Made by a program: the position numbers and the translations under genes. The notes below the pieces were generated by a model that had not been told where the DNA came from, did no database searches, and was given only the letters and a program-made list of their open reading frames with translations. Shown piece after piece: positions 36,920-45,606 of a stretch of DNA of 55,164 nucleotides. Each line of letters starts with the position of its first letter. Positions within the stretch are counted from its first letter, which is position 1. Origin of the DNA: Alteromonadaceae bacterium UBA2620 (GTDB taxonomy: Bacteria; Pseudomonadota; Gammaproteobacteria; Enterobacterales; Alteromonadaceae); the NCBI GenBank assembly GCA_002339125.1, contig DDJQ01000116.1, forward strand, positions 24,100-79,263. Reading direction: 5' to 3'.

Positions 36920-38098
36920 TTAAAAAAACGCTTGTAATCCGGTTTGCGCACGGCCGAGTATAAGGCCATGAATATCGTAAGTCCCTTCGTAGGTATTCAC
37001 TGTTTCCAGATTCAGCATGTGCCGCATAATGTGGTATTCGTCAGAGATCCCGTTACCACCGTGCATATCCCGCGCTTTCCTGGCAATTTCCAGCGCTTTA
37101 CCGCAGTTATTACGCTTTATCAGGGAAATCATTGCCGGATCAAACTGTCCTGCATCGATCAACTGGCCGACTCTGAGTGCTGCCTGTAAACCCAGCGTAA
37201 TTTCGGTTTGCATATCTGCCAGTTTAGTTTGAAACAACTGAGTTTGCGCCAGCGGCTTACCAAATTGTTTACGATCCAGACCATACTGCCGGGCCGCATG
37301 CCAGCAAAACTCCGCCGCGCCCATGGAGCCCCAGGCGATACCATAACGGGCCATATTCAAACAGCTGAAAGGCCCTTTCAGACCGCTTACCCCGGGCAGC
37401 CTGTTTTGCTCAGGTACAAACACCTCGTCCATGACTATTTCGCCGGTGATAGAGGCTTTAAGCGACAACTTACCGCTAATTTCTGGTGTAGACAGCCCTT
37501 GCATACCGCGCTCAAGAATAAAGCCACAGATCGCATTATCCTGCGCCGTATTCTTAGCCCACACCACACAAATATCAGCAATAGGTGAATTGGTGATCCA
37601 CATTTTGCTTCCACTGATACGGTAACCACCAGCAACCGGTTCAGCCCGGGTTTCCATACTAGCCGGATCCGAGCCTGCATTGGGTTCGGTTAAACCAAAG
37701 CAACCAATCATCTCGCCACTAGCCAGCTCTGGCAGGTATTTTTGTTTTTGTTCTTCGCTGCCAAACTGATAAATAGGATGCATAACCAGTGAAGACTGTA
37801 CGCTCATGGCGCTGCGGTAACCGCTGTCGACCCGCTCGACTTCACGGGCAATCAGCCCATAGGCCACATAGCTCACACCGGCACAACCATATCCATTGAT
37901 GGTGGCGCCCAGTAAACCCATGTCGCCAAACCGGCGCATAATGTCAGGGTCAAACCAGCCATCCCGATTAGCTTGTAAAATACCTGGCTGCAGGGTTTCC
38001 TGGCAAAACTGATGGGCTGAATCACGTAGCATACGCTCCTCATCACTCAGTTGAGCATCCAGCATTAACATATCCTGCCAATAAGGGTTAACCGACAT
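36920..38098 (-). CDS. gcdH: Glutaryl-CoA dehydrogenase-type acyl-CoA dehydrogenase
   Basis: 392 residues. It has the acyl-CoA dehydrogenase flavin motifs IGCFGLTEPNAGSDPASM and KMWITNSPIADICVVWAK, and the catalytic base Glu371 in NTYEGTYDIHGLILGRA, the glutaryl-CoA dehydrogenase arrangement. It would oxidise and decarboxylate glutaryl-CoA to crotonyl-CoA in lysine/tryptophan breakdown. I chose ATG 38098 because GGAG lies six bases upstream; the ATG at 38104 directly abuts that GGAG. A DecR-like gene lies 100 bases upstream on the same strand, with no evident functional link. Confidence 0.9.
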   Translation of the reverse strand: MSVNPYWQDMLMLDAQLSDEERMLRDSAHQFCQETLQPGILQANRDGWFDPDIMRRFGDMGLLGATINGYGCAGVSYVAYGLIAREVERVDSGYRSAMSVQSSLVMHPIYQFGSEEQKQKYLPELASGEMIGCFGLTEPNAGSDPASMETRAEPVAGGYRISGSKMWITNSPIADICVVWAKNTAQDNAICGFILERGMQGLSTPEISGKLSLKASITGEIVMDEVFVPEQNRLPGVSGLKGPFSCLNMARYGIAWGSMGAAEFCWHAARQYGLDRKQFGKPLAQTQLFQTKLADMQTEITLGLQAALRVGQLIDAGQFDPAMISLIKRNNCGKALEIARKARDMHGGNGISDEYHIMRHMLNLETVNTYEGTYDIHGLILGRAQTGLQAFF

Positions 38099-38197
38099 CC
38101 TCATCTCCTGTTTATTGTATTTGTAGGCTCGCTTTAGATAAGCTTTTATAGTTAGCTTTGGTGTGAAGCATTATACACTTTACGGCCTGTAGCCTGA

Positions 38198-38656
38198 CTA
38201 AATCCCGCTTAAAGGCAGCGCAGTAGTGTACTTGATTTGTTCCATTGCAAAGCTCGAGGTGACATCTCCCATGGGCATATTTTTGATCAGGCGTTTATAG
38301 AAATGATCAAAGCTTTGCATATCCGCCACCACCACCTTGAGCATGTAATCGTACTCGCCGGACATCCGGTAAAACTCTACCACTTCCTCAAAAGCGCTGC
38401 AGTGCCGGGCGAATTCGTTTAACCATTGCTCATCATGCCGGGCAGCTTTTACCTGCACAAAAACAGTAAGCTTTAAGCCCAGCGCTTCGGCATCAAGCAG
38501 GGCAACTTTGCGGCTGATTGGCCCTTGCTGTTGCAGGCGCTGAATGCGGCGCCAGCAGGGTGTGGTGGTAAGCCCGACCTGTTCAGCAATGTCCTGTACA
38601 GCTATCTCACTGTCCCGTTGCAACAGGGCGAGTATTTTTTTATCGGTGGCATCCAT
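38198..38656 (-). CDS. decR: Lrp/AsnC-family regulator, DecR (YbaO)-like
   Basis: 152 residues. The N-terminal helix-turn-helix (VQDIAEQVGLTTTPCWRRI) and the C-terminal RAM domain are standard Lrp/AsnC. The stretches FYRMSGEYDYMLKVVVADM and DVTSSFAMEQIKYTTALPL are very close to what I recall of E. coli DecR/YbaO, the cysteine-responsive activator of cysteine detoxification genes. It is divergent from a cysteine synthase gene, which supports a cysteine-linked role. A near-consensus Lrp-type palindrome overlaps its own start codon, suggesting autoregulation. Confidence 0.82.
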   Translation of the reverse strand: MDATDKKILALLQRDSEIAVQDIAEQVGLTTTPCWRRIQRLQQQGPISRKVALLDAEALGLKLTVFVQVKAARHDEQWLNEFARHCSAFEEVVEFYRMSGEYDYMLKVVVADMQSFDHFYKRLIKNMPMGDVTSSFAMEQIKYTTALPLSGI

Positions 38657-38670
38657 AGAATTATTTTCTA
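38656..38670. promoter_or_regulatory. Lrp-type operator candidate over the decR start
   Basis: TAGAATTATTTTCTA is a perfect TAGAA/TTCTA inverted repeat with a five-base centre. It matches 13 of 15 positions of the Lrp consensus YAGHAWATTWTDCTR. Its first base is the A of the decR start codon read on the minus strand. Confidence 0.5.
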
Positions 38671-38796
38671 ATAAAATTTATTTATTGAGTTTCAATATTC
38701 GCCAACCATGACATTCATCGAAACTTTTAGCAACGCTTTGCTTAGCTAACAGAGCATACTTTTAGTCTCTTTTCATTGCTCTACCGGATATCTGAT

Positions 38797-39762
38797 ATGT
38801 TTGATTCACCAGCGGCGTACTCTCAGCCTAACGCTTTTCGCCAGTGTATTACTGAAACTATTGGCAATACACCGCTGGTGCAGCTCAACCGCTTACCTGG
38901 AATGCGGGGTGCCCGGGCTACGGTGCTGGCCAAGCTGGAATATTTCAATCCGGCGGGTTCGATAAAAGACCGGGCTGCGCTGTCTATGCTGGAAGATTTG
39001 TTGCGCCAGCATAACGGCAATGTCAGGCATATTATTGAAGCCACCTCTGGCAACAGCGGGGTAGCCTGTGCCTGGTTAGGTGCTGTGTACGACATCCCGG
39101 TTACCATTGTTATGCCAGAACATATGTCCAGCGAACGACAATTAATGGTCCGTCATTATGGCGCCAATTTAATTACCACTCCCCGGCGCGATGGCATGCC
39201 TGGTGCCATTGCTCACGCGCACAATCTGTTAAATGACATAAAAGGTGCGGTATCCATGGACCAGTTTGCCAATCCTGCCAATGCCGCAGCGCATCAGAAC
39301 ACCACGGCGCGTGAAGTATGGCAACAAACCAACGGACACATTGATGCGCTTGTTGCCTGTATGGGTACCGGCGGTACGCTAACCGGCATGGCGCGTTTTA
39401 TGAAAGTCCACAACCCGGCGATTAAAATTATTGCGGCGGAGCCCAGCGCCTGCCCTTTGTTAAGCAAAGGCGAAGGTGGCGAACATGCTATTCAGGGCGT
39501 TAATCCAGGGCACATTCCAAAGGGTCTGGATCGTAGCCTGATTGATGAAGTACTGACCGTGGATTGTCAGCAGGCTATTGAAACCGCCCGGCTATTGGCC
39601 CGTAAGGAAGGCATGGCGGCAGGCATATCATCCGGCGCCACTGTAGCCGCGGCGCTGGCACTGGGTAGCAGAATTGAATTACAAGGCAAAACCATTGTAG
39701 CCATACTGGCAGATAGTGCCGAGCGGTATTTTTCTACCAACCTGTTTGCAAAGGAATGCTAA
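38797..39762 (+). CDS. cysM: Cysteine synthase (CysM/CysK family)
   Basis: 321 residues from ATG 38797. It is a fold-type II PLP enzyme: Lys57 in NPAGSIKDRAALSML binds PLP, TSGNSG binds the substrate carboxylate, and CMGTGGTLTG holds the phosphate. The early part resembles CysM (NPAGSIKDRAALSM, EVWQQTNGHID), while the later IQGVNPGHIPKGLD resembles CysK, so the donor (O-acetylserine with sulfide or thiosulfate) is not certain. Cystathionine beta-synthase-like activity is also possible. It is divergent from a DecR-like cysteine-responsive regulator, its likely controller. Confidence 0.85.
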   Translation: MFDSPAAYSQPNAFRQCITETIGNTPLVQLNRLPGMRGARATVLAKLEYFNPAGSIKDRAALSMLEDLLRQHNGNVRHIIEATSGNSGVACAWLGAVYDIPVTIVMPEHMSSERQLMVRHYGANLITTPRRDGMPGAIAHAHNLLNDIKGAVSMDQFANPANAAAHQNTTAREVWQQTNGHIDALVACMGTGGTLTGMARFMKVHNPAIKIIAAEPSACPLLSKGEGGEHAIQGVNPGHIPKGLDRSLIDEVLTVDCQQAIETARLLARKEGMAAGISSGATVAAALALGSRIELQGKTIVAILADSAERYFSTNLFAKEC

Positions 39763-40364
39763 CCCAGCTTGTGCCACCATGGCACGCTAAAATCAACATC
39801 ACCGGCGGGGATTTCAACGGCGTTGGGCCTGACAAAACCAAGCCACCAGGTATTAGCGATTTCTTTATCGAAAAACACCAGTTGCTGTTTTTCGCTGTAT
39901 GCCTTATACGCATTAAAATACGCTTCGATTGGTAACATAGGGTGACTGTGGTCAAACACCACGCGACCGCCGTGAGTTTTATATAAATGCGCATCGACGG
40001 CAAATTGCAGGGCTGCAAACTCGGCCAGTTCGTCAAGTTTCTCACCGTTTAACGATTCACTACCAAACGCCTTTTTAAACGAAGCAACAAATTCCGGCGC
40101 GGCCGTCAGGTTGTTGTTGGCAGCATAGTCGCGCACAAAGTGGTGCTCGACAAACTCAACAATCTTAGTGAAGTTTTGCAACTCCCGACGCTCCGCGCCC
40201 ATGGGATCCTCTTGCAGACTGGCCAGCTCTTCTTCAGTCGGCTTAAAGTCGCTTTCTGTCAGGGTATGGGAACCAACAGACACCACGGGCTTATCATCTG
40301 CCAACGAAGGAGATAACTGGAAACAACAAATGAGTAATAAGAAAAATTGCAAAACGCGCTTCAT
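39759..40364 (-). CDS. Secreted protein, weakly SurA/PpiC-chaperone-like
   Basis: 201 residues from ATG 40364, with a signal peptide (MKRVLQFFLLLICCFQLSPS, then LA). After it, KPVVSVGSHTLTESDF resembles the start of SurA/PpiC-type chaperones, and the middle is helical (FTKIVEFVEHHFVRDYAANN). No isomerase domain is present; the C-terminus is aromatic-rich (NTWWLGFVRPN, VPWWHKLG). The gene is convergent with cysM, overlapping by four bases. I do not recognise a family with confidence. Confidence 0.6.
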   Translation of the reverse strand: MKRVLQFFLLLICCFQLSPSLADDKPVVSVGSHTLTESDFKPTEEELASLQEDPMGAERRELQNFTKIVEFVEHHFVRDYAANNNLTAAPEFVASFKKAFGSESLNGEKLDELAEFAALQFAVDAHLYKTHGGRVVFDHSHPMLPIEAYFNAYKAYSEKQQLVFFDKEIANTWWLGFVRPNAVEIPAGDVDFSVPWWHKLG

Positions 40365-40474
40365 GGCCACTATGCTCTTTACACACATTCGCCATGCAGG
40401 ACGTAAGCGTACCGCTCACAGCTAGTGTGATTGGTTTACCAGTAAACCACCAGAGTGATGGTTCAGAATAGAGA

Positions 40475-40500
40475 AGGCCCCTACCTTTCGGTAGGGGCCT
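40475..40500 (-). terminator. Terminator of the cold-shock gene
   Basis: An 11-bp perfect GC-rich stem (40475-40485 with 40490-40500) around TTTC lies ten bases past the csp stop. On the minus strand a T-rich stretch follows. Confidence 0.8.
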
Positions 40501-40510
40501 CACAAATTAT

Positions 40511-40720
40511 TTAGATGGCTTGTACGTTAGCCGCCTGCAGACCTTTTTGTCCTTGTTCAACTTCAAATTGAACTTTCTGACCTTCTACCAGGGTTTTATA
40601 CCCATCGGAGATGATTGCACGAAAATGAACAAATACGTCTTTACCGCCGTCGTCCTGCGTTAAAAAGCCATAACCTTTTTCAGCATTAAACCACTTAACG
40701 GTACCAGTTACTTTAGACAT
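40511..40720 (-). CDS. CspA-family cold-shock protein
   Basis: 69 residues, the canonical length. RNP1 (KGYGFLTQDD) and RNP2 (DVFVHFRAI) are intact, with KVTGTVKWFNAEKGYGF at the start. It binds single-stranded RNA and DNA and melts RNA structure. I chose ATG 40720, which has GAGG six bases upstream. The gap before it (over 300 bases) allows a long 5' leader like those of cold-induced csp genes; I see no clear cold box. Confidence 0.95.
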   Translation of the reverse strand: MSKVTGTVKWFNAEKGYGFLTQDDGGKDVFVHFRAIISDGYKTLVEGQKVQFEVEQGQKGLQAANVQAI

Positions 40721-41033
40721 GAAAACCTCAAAAAAACTCTGTAAAACCTTTGTGCCATGTGACACGAACTTGCTTCTTTAACTAGGGGTGACTCACGGCA
40801 AAACTATCAAACAGGTCATACAGCGCTAACTTCCATTAGCGTTTATAACTACGCGACGTTAGTAACGAACGAAAGCACAACTATTTAAAGAACAATACCA
40901 CTATAACCACACCCTGAGTAAATTGATACTAAAATCACCCAAACTCTTATAAATTCATTAAAAATTAATTTTAAGGTCATATAGAAATAACTGTTTCGCC
41001 TGCAAAATTTGGTCTTTCAGTCAGGTTTTGAAC
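40721..41033. other. 313-base gap upstream of the cold-shock gene
   Basis: It presumably holds the csp promoter and a long structured leader on the minus strand, and the ubiB 3' flank. It is AT-rich around 40900-40990. I cannot place a convincing -35/-10 pair. Confidence 0.4.
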
Positions 41034-42665
41034 TCAGCGACGGCCCTTCCACCAGGCCACAAACCAGCAGCCACTGCCCAGTAAAGCCAAACCGGCCGAC
41101 AGGCTCCAGTGAGCCGGATACAAGGGCAGAATCGCCGCTACAATAATGAGAGTCGCGCCCACAATACTAAAGTGCAGCGCCTTCTGTGCCCGTTTTTGTT
41201 GCTGCAATAGTGCGGCATTAGCCTGCTGCTGTTTTTCCGGAAAGTGCTTCACCTGTTTAAGCGTGTCATACAGCAAATCCGGCATATCCGGCAGCTTTTC
41301 GCTCCAGTACGGCAAGTTAGACTTCACCTTGGAAAACATTGCTCTTACACCAATTTGCTCGCGCATCCAGTTTTCCAGGAAAGGTTTGGCGGTCTGCCAT
41401 AAATCAAGCTGCGGATATAGCTGGCGGCCGAGGCCTTCTATATAAAGCAGTGTTTTTTGCAGCAACACCAGTTGCGGCTGCACCACCATATTAAAACGCC
41501 GTGCGGTATTAAATAGCTGAACCAGCACATTACCAAACGAGATTTCGGCCAGCGGCTTCTGGAAAATCGGTTCGCAAACCGTGCGGATAGCTACCTCAAA
41601 TTCATCAATATTGGTATCCGAGGGTACCCAGCCAGAATCGGCATGTAATTGCGCGACCTTTCGATAGTCACGATTGAAAAACGCAATAAAGTTCTCGGCC
41701 AGGTAACGTTTGTCTTCCTGGTTGAGGGTGCCGACAATGCCAAAGTCGATGGCAATGTACTGTGGATTTTGCGGGTTTTCCCGCGACACAAAGATATTGC
41801 CCGGATGCATGTCTGCGTGGAAAAAGCTGTCACGGAATACCTGGGTAAAGAACACCTCAACGCCGCGCTCGGCGAGAATTCGAAGATTGGTATCCTGCTC
41901 TATCAGCGCTTCGATATTAGAAATAGGAATGCCGTAGATGCGCTCCATCACCAACACGTTTTTAGTACAGTAATCACTGTAAATATTGGGCACGTATAAG
42001 GCTTCGGAACCTTCAAAATTGCGTCCTAACTGCATACCGTTAGCCGCTTCGCGGTTGAGGTCGAGTTCGTCCACAATAGTTTTTTCGTACTCTTTCACCA
42101 CTTCAACCGGGCGCAAACGCTTACCATCAGGTAACCACTTCTGCAGCACTTTGGCAAAGGTCAGCATTAGCTCGGTATCGGCTTTAATAGTTTTGCGAAT
42201 ATCGGGTCGCAGTACTTTTACCACTACGTCGGTGTTGCAGTCTTTCAGTTTCGCCGCGTGCACCTGGGCAATACTGGCCGAGGCAAGAGGTGTTTCACTA
42301 AACTCGCTGAACACCTGATCGAGAGAAGCAATATTCAGCGCTTTAAGAATAATGGCCGTGGCACGCTCACTGTCAAACGGTTTTACCCGGTCCTGCAGCA
42401 TGGCCAGTTCATTGGCAATTTCCGGCGGCAGTAAATCACGCCGGGTCGACAACATCTGACCAAATTTAATAAACACCGGTCCCAGCGCCTGTAATGCCAG
42501 GGTTAGCCGGGCGCCGGCATTTTTCTCTTTGTGCTGGTTACGGATCCAAAAGATACTCATGCGCATCAGGCGCACATACCAGGGCAACCACTTGGCTGGG
42601 ATCAGTTCGTCCAGACCATGCTCGAGCATGACCCGGTTAATATGGTAAATCCTCAGTAACTGCAT
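41034..42665 (-). CDS. ubiB: Ubiquinone biosynthesis protein UbiB (atypical kinase/ATPase)
   Basis: 543 residues, matching E. coli UbiB (546). The ADCK/UbiB signature KxGQ appears in GPVFIKFGQMLSTRRDLLP. The alanine-rich nucleotide loop is ASASIAQVHAAKL, the catalytic loop is FFHADMHPGNIFV, and the DFG-like motif is IAIDFGIVG. Two membrane helices end the protein (ALHFSIVGATLIIVAAILPL; LSAGLALLGSGCWFVAWW). It is required for ubiquinone synthesis, probably by extracting lipid precursors. It starts five bases after ubiJ. Confidence 0.97.
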   Translation of the reverse strand: MQLLRIYHINRVMLEHGLDELIPAKWLPWYVRLMRMSIFWIRNQHKEKNAGARLTLALQALGPVFIKFGQMLSTRRDLLPPEIANELAMLQDRVKPFDSERATAIILKALNIASLDQVFSEFSETPLASASIAQVHAAKLKDCNTDVVVKVLRPDIRKTIKADTELMLTFAKVLQKWLPDGKRLRPVEVVKEYEKTIVDELDLNREAANGMQLGRNFEGSEALYVPNIYSDYCTKNVLVMERIYGIPISNIEALIEQDTNLRILAERGVEVFFTQVFRDSFFHADMHPGNIFVSRENPQNPQYIAIDFGIVGTLNQEDKRYLAENFIAFFNRDYRKVAQLHADSGWVPSDTNIDEFEVAIRTVCEPIFQKPLAEISFGNVLVQLFNTARRFNMVVQPQLVLLQKTLLYIEGLGRQLYPQLDLWQTAKPFLENWMREQIGVRAMFSKVKSNLPYWSEKLPDMPDLLYDTLKQVKHFPEKQQQANAALLQQQKRAQKALHFSIVGATLIIVAAILPLYPAHWSLSAGLALLGSGCWFVAWWKGRR

Positions 42666-42670
42666 AGTTC

Positions 42671-43294
42671 CTACTGTTTGCTCCGTTCCAGTCGCTCAAG
42701 ACGCGCTTCGAAACGCTCGGCATCATCACGCAGACTGCTCACCTGATCGGAAAAATGCATCACCGCCAGTTTATGGGCCGCTAGTTGTTTTTCATCGGTA
42801 AGCGCGCTCCCCAGAATGGCCTCGGCTTTACGGCCGGCTTTCTGCAGCTGCGCCTGGGCTTTGGCTGCTAAACCAAATAACTCGTGAGCAATTACATCAT
42901 TGGTTCGAATGGCCAGTTGCTCTTCCAAATCAATATTTAGTGACTGTAGTAAACCAGAAAACGCCTGAGCAATGGCCAGCTCGCCATTCACTTCCAGCTC
43001 ACCGCTTTTAATCAACCGGGTTAACTGACTGGTGTCACGAAGGCTGGGCAGTACGCTCAAACGGGTTTTGATAATGCATTCGTTATCGCCAGCCGGTCCC
43101 GGCGAATCGGCCAGAGCCAGCACATCAACCTTGCTGGAAAACACCAATGCAAAGCGCTGTTGCAGGTCGTCGAGCTCAACTACCAGTCGCTTGCCTTGCA
43201 GTTGGCTTAGCTTTGGCGCTGCGTCAGGATCAAGCGACAGCACTTTATTCAGTGCTGTTTCAATAGTGGCAGTAAGCAGAGGTACCGCGGGCAT
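42671..43294 (-). CDS. ubiJ: Ubiquinone biosynthesis accessory factor UbiJ
   Basis: 207 residues, similar in length to E. coli UbiJ (201). An N-terminal SCP2-like lipid-binding domain (LQGKRLVVELDDLQQRFALV) is followed by helical segments and a C-terminal coiled coil (VSSLRDDAERFEARLERLE). With UbiK it helps assemble the soluble Ubi complex. Its ATG overlaps the ubiE stop by one base, and ubiB follows closely, giving the conserved ubiE-ubiJ-ubiB order. Confidence 0.92.
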   Translation of the reverse strand: MPAVPLLTATIETALNKVLSLDPDAAPKLSQLQGKRLVVELDDLQQRFALVFSSKVDVLALADSPGPAGDNECIIKTRLSVLPSLRDTSQLTRLIKSGELEVNGELAIAQAFSGLLQSLNIDLEEQLAIRTNDVIAHELFGLAAKAQAQLQKAGRKAEAILGSALTDEKQLAAHKLAVMHFSDQVSSLRDDAERFEARLERLERSKQ

Positions 43295-44079
43295 TAAAAT
43301 TTATAACCCCGGTGCAAGGCTACAATTCCACCGGTCAGATTCTGGTAATCGCAGTGTTCAAAGCCCGCATTCTCAAACATGGATTTAAGCGTATCCTGGT
43401 CCGGGTGCATGCGAATAGACTCAGCCAGATACTGGTAACTCTCGCGATCGTTGGCAACCAGTTGTCCCATGGTGGGCAGGATATTAAATGAATACCAGTC
43501 GTAGGTTTTCGACAGCATTTCGTTGGTGGGTTTGGAAAACTCCAGCACCAACAGGCGGCCACCGGGTTTCAGAATCCGAAAGATCGAGGCCAGCGCTTTA
43601 TCTTTATCGGTAACATTACGCAGGCCAAAGGCCATGGTTACCAAATCAAAATGATTATCCGGAAATGGCAGGGCTTCAGCATTCGCCTGCACATAGTCGA
43701 CATTGCCAACTACGCCTTTATCACGCAACTTATCACGACCAACCGATAGCATGGAGTGGTTAATATCCGCCAAAACTACCTGACCAGCCGGACCAACCAA
43801 ACGGGAAAACTTAGCAGCCAGATCTCCGGTACCACCAGCCAGATCGAGCACCTTCTGGCCACTCTTAATACCACTACAGTCTATAGTGTAGCGTTTCCAT
43901 AAACGATGAATGCCCATCGACATAAAGTCGTTCATGACATCGTATTTAGCTGCAACGGAATCAAAGACACCGGCTACCATAGACGCCTTTTTAGTCCGGT
44001 CGACTGTTTTAAAGCCGAAGTGCGTCGATTGTTCAGATGAAGGGGTTTCTTCACTGTTTGGTGTTTGTTGTTCTGACAT
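43294..44079 (-). CDS. ubiE: Demethylmenaquinone/2-methoxy-6-polyprenyl-benzoquinol methylase UbiE
   Basis: 261 residues from ATG 44079; E. coli UbiE has 251. It has SAM motif I VLDLAGGTGDLAAKFS, the UbiE signatures YDVMNDFMSMGIHRLWKR and RILKPGGRLLVLEFSKP, and the C-terminal GGIVALHRGYKF. It performs the C-methylation shared by ubiquinone and menaquinone synthesis. The first ~20 residues are a polar Ser/Glu-rich extension. A longer in-frame reading to 44175 exists but is less likely. Confidence 0.96.
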   Translation of the reverse strand: MSEQQTPNSEETPSSEQSTHFGFKTVDRTKKASMVAGVFDSVAAKYDVMNDFMSMGIHRLWKRYTIDCSGIKSGQKVLDLAGGTGDLAAKFSRLVGPAGQVVLADINHSMLSVGRDKLRDKGVVGNVDYVQANAEALPFPDNHFDLVTMAFGLRNVTDKDKALASIFRILKPGGRLLVLEFSKPTNEMLSKTYDWYSFNILPTMGQLVANDRESYQYLAESIRMHPDQDTLKSMFENAGFEHCDYQNLTGGIVALHRGYKF

Positions 44080-44219
44080 GGGTAAGTTCTTCTTTTTAGA
44101 GTCCGGGATCTCAACACCCTGAAAGCGCGAGAAAGAATGTTGAGCCGGCTGATGCAATGCGGCAAGTGTAACCAAAACCGTGGGCGCTTACCATCCTGTT
44201 CATGATGACTTGCCCGATG

Positions 44220-44900
44220 TTATTGACCGGGCGCAACAATGGCCGGTAACTCGGCCAGCGAGTTTAGCACCCTGTCCGGGTGATAAAGCTCAATGTCCTC
44301 GCCATGGTTATATCCGTAGGGTAACGCGAAGACCGCACAACCAGCTGCTCTCGCCGCATGAATATCGGATTTTGAGTCGCCAATCATCAGCGCTTGCGAG
44401 GGGGTACCACCCAGCTTATCCAAGGCAAACAGCAAAGGGGCTGGCTGAGGCTTTTTATGCGCGCAGGTATCACCGCTTACCACTACCGAAAAATAATGGC
44501 TCAGCCCTTTCTCTGCCAGTAAAGGCAAGGTAAAGGCTTCGGCTTTGTTCGTCACGCAGGCAAGTTTATAACCCTTTGCAGTTAACCATTGAAGGGCCGG
44601 TATCACGCCCTCATAAACCGTGCTGCGTTTGGCGTTATGCGCTTTATAAGCGGCCAGAAATGCCTGGTAGGCAGGGGTAAACAGACCCTCGTCGGGTTGC
44701 TCGTCCATGGTGCCTGATACCGCGCGCTGCATTAGCTTCTCGATACCATTGCCCACCCAGCAGCGCACTGCGTCTACGCCGCGGGGCGGCAAACCTACCG
44801 CCTGCATGGCTATATCCACGCAATAGGCGAGGTCCGGCACGCTGTCTACCAGCGTGCCGTCGAGGTCAAACAATATAAAGTGGTAGTGCTTTTCTTCCAT
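44220..44900 (-). CDS. gph: Phosphoglycolate phosphatase (HAD family)
   Basis: 226 residues. The HAD motifs are in order: motif I FDLDGTLVDSVPDL with the nucleophile Asp, motif II in CVTNKAE, the lysine in AHKKPQPAP, and motif IV MIGDSKSDIHAARAAG. The sequence layout (PPRGVDAVRCWVGNGIEKLM) is that of Gph, which removes 2-phosphoglycolate arising from DNA-end repair. It is the last gene of a prlC-tag-gph unit, 19 bases after the tag-like gene. Closely related HAD phosphatases cannot be fully excluded. Confidence 0.9.
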   Translation of the reverse strand: MEEKHYHFILFDLDGTLVDSVPDLAYCVDIAMQAVGLPPRGVDAVRCWVGNGIEKLMQRAVSGTMDEQPDEGLFTPAYQAFLAAYKAHNAKRSTVYEGVIPALQWLTAKGYKLACVTNKAEAFTLPLLAEKGLSHYFSVVVSGDTCAHKKPQPAPLLFALDKLGGTPSQALMIGDSKSDIHAARAAGCAVFALPYGYNHGEDIELYHPDRVLNSLAELPAIVAPGQ

Positions 44901-44919
44901 GACAGACGACCTTGTTAAT

Positions 44920-45606
44920 TTAAACGCGGTTATCGCCGCAGCTGTAGGCCAAAATCTGACTCAGTTCCTGCAGACTACGGCCACTTTGGGCCTGCCAGTC
45001 GGCAAAGGTATTGGCGATGGTGGTAAGGCTTTGCTTTGATGTCAGGCCGCCGCTGATCAGATCATAAGCCCGAAAATAACCTTCCACATCGCGGCTTAAC
45101 AGAAATGTGTCGATTCCCAGCGCACGCAAGGCGTAAGGGCCAGTGTTGCCGCCCAATCGCGCTCCGTGTTTTTTTAGGTGAGCCCACAGGTCAATAACAG
45201 CTGCGCCGGTAAACTGGCTGGCAAATTTACCAAAGCTTGTGTGCGACAAACGAATGTCATTGAGCATCAGCGCGTTGTCGCGGATGGTCATCACTTTTTT
45301 CAGGTTCCGCACGATCCGTTTATCCGTGGCCCGCTGTTCGAGCATTTCATCGGACATCAACAGCACCTTTTCAACCTCGAAGTTAAAAAACAGCGCTTCA
45401 AATTCCGGCCACTTTTGCTCAATCACGCGCCACACAAAGCCTGACTGGAAGACTTTTTTAGTGAAGGCCGACAGCACTCTGTCGTCGCTCAACGCCTTAA
45501 CGCCAGCCGGTGATAAAGGCTGACTCACCAGTGCTTCCAGCCCCCGCTCGCCGCCCTTTCGTTCAGCCGCCCGGGCATAAATAGCGGCAAATGATTCCGC
45601 CGCCAT
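44920..45606 (-). CDS. DNA-3-methyladenine glycosylase I family protein
   Basis: 228 residues. ESFAAIYARAAERKGGERGLE at the start and FTKKVFQSGFVWRVIEQKWP match a branch of the Tag-type adenine DNA glycosylase family. Central helices include LGGNTGPYALRALGIDTF, the likely DNA-binding hairpin. The Tag zinc-finger cysteine/histidine set is not visible, so it may be a divergent glycosylase. It would excise alkylated bases. The ATG overlaps the prlC stop by one base, implying co-transcription. Confidence 0.8.
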   Translation of the reverse strand: MAAESFAAIYARAAERKGGERGLEALVSQPLSPAGVKALSDDRVLSAFTKKVFQSGFVWRVIEQKWPEFEALFFNFEVEKVLLMSDEMLEQRATDKRIVRNLKKVMTIRDNALMLNDIRLSHTSFGKFASQFTGAAVIDLWAHLKKHGARLGGNTGPYALRALGIDTFLLSRDVEGYFRAYDLISGGLTSKQSLTTIANTFADWQAQSGRSLQELSQILAYSCGDNRV

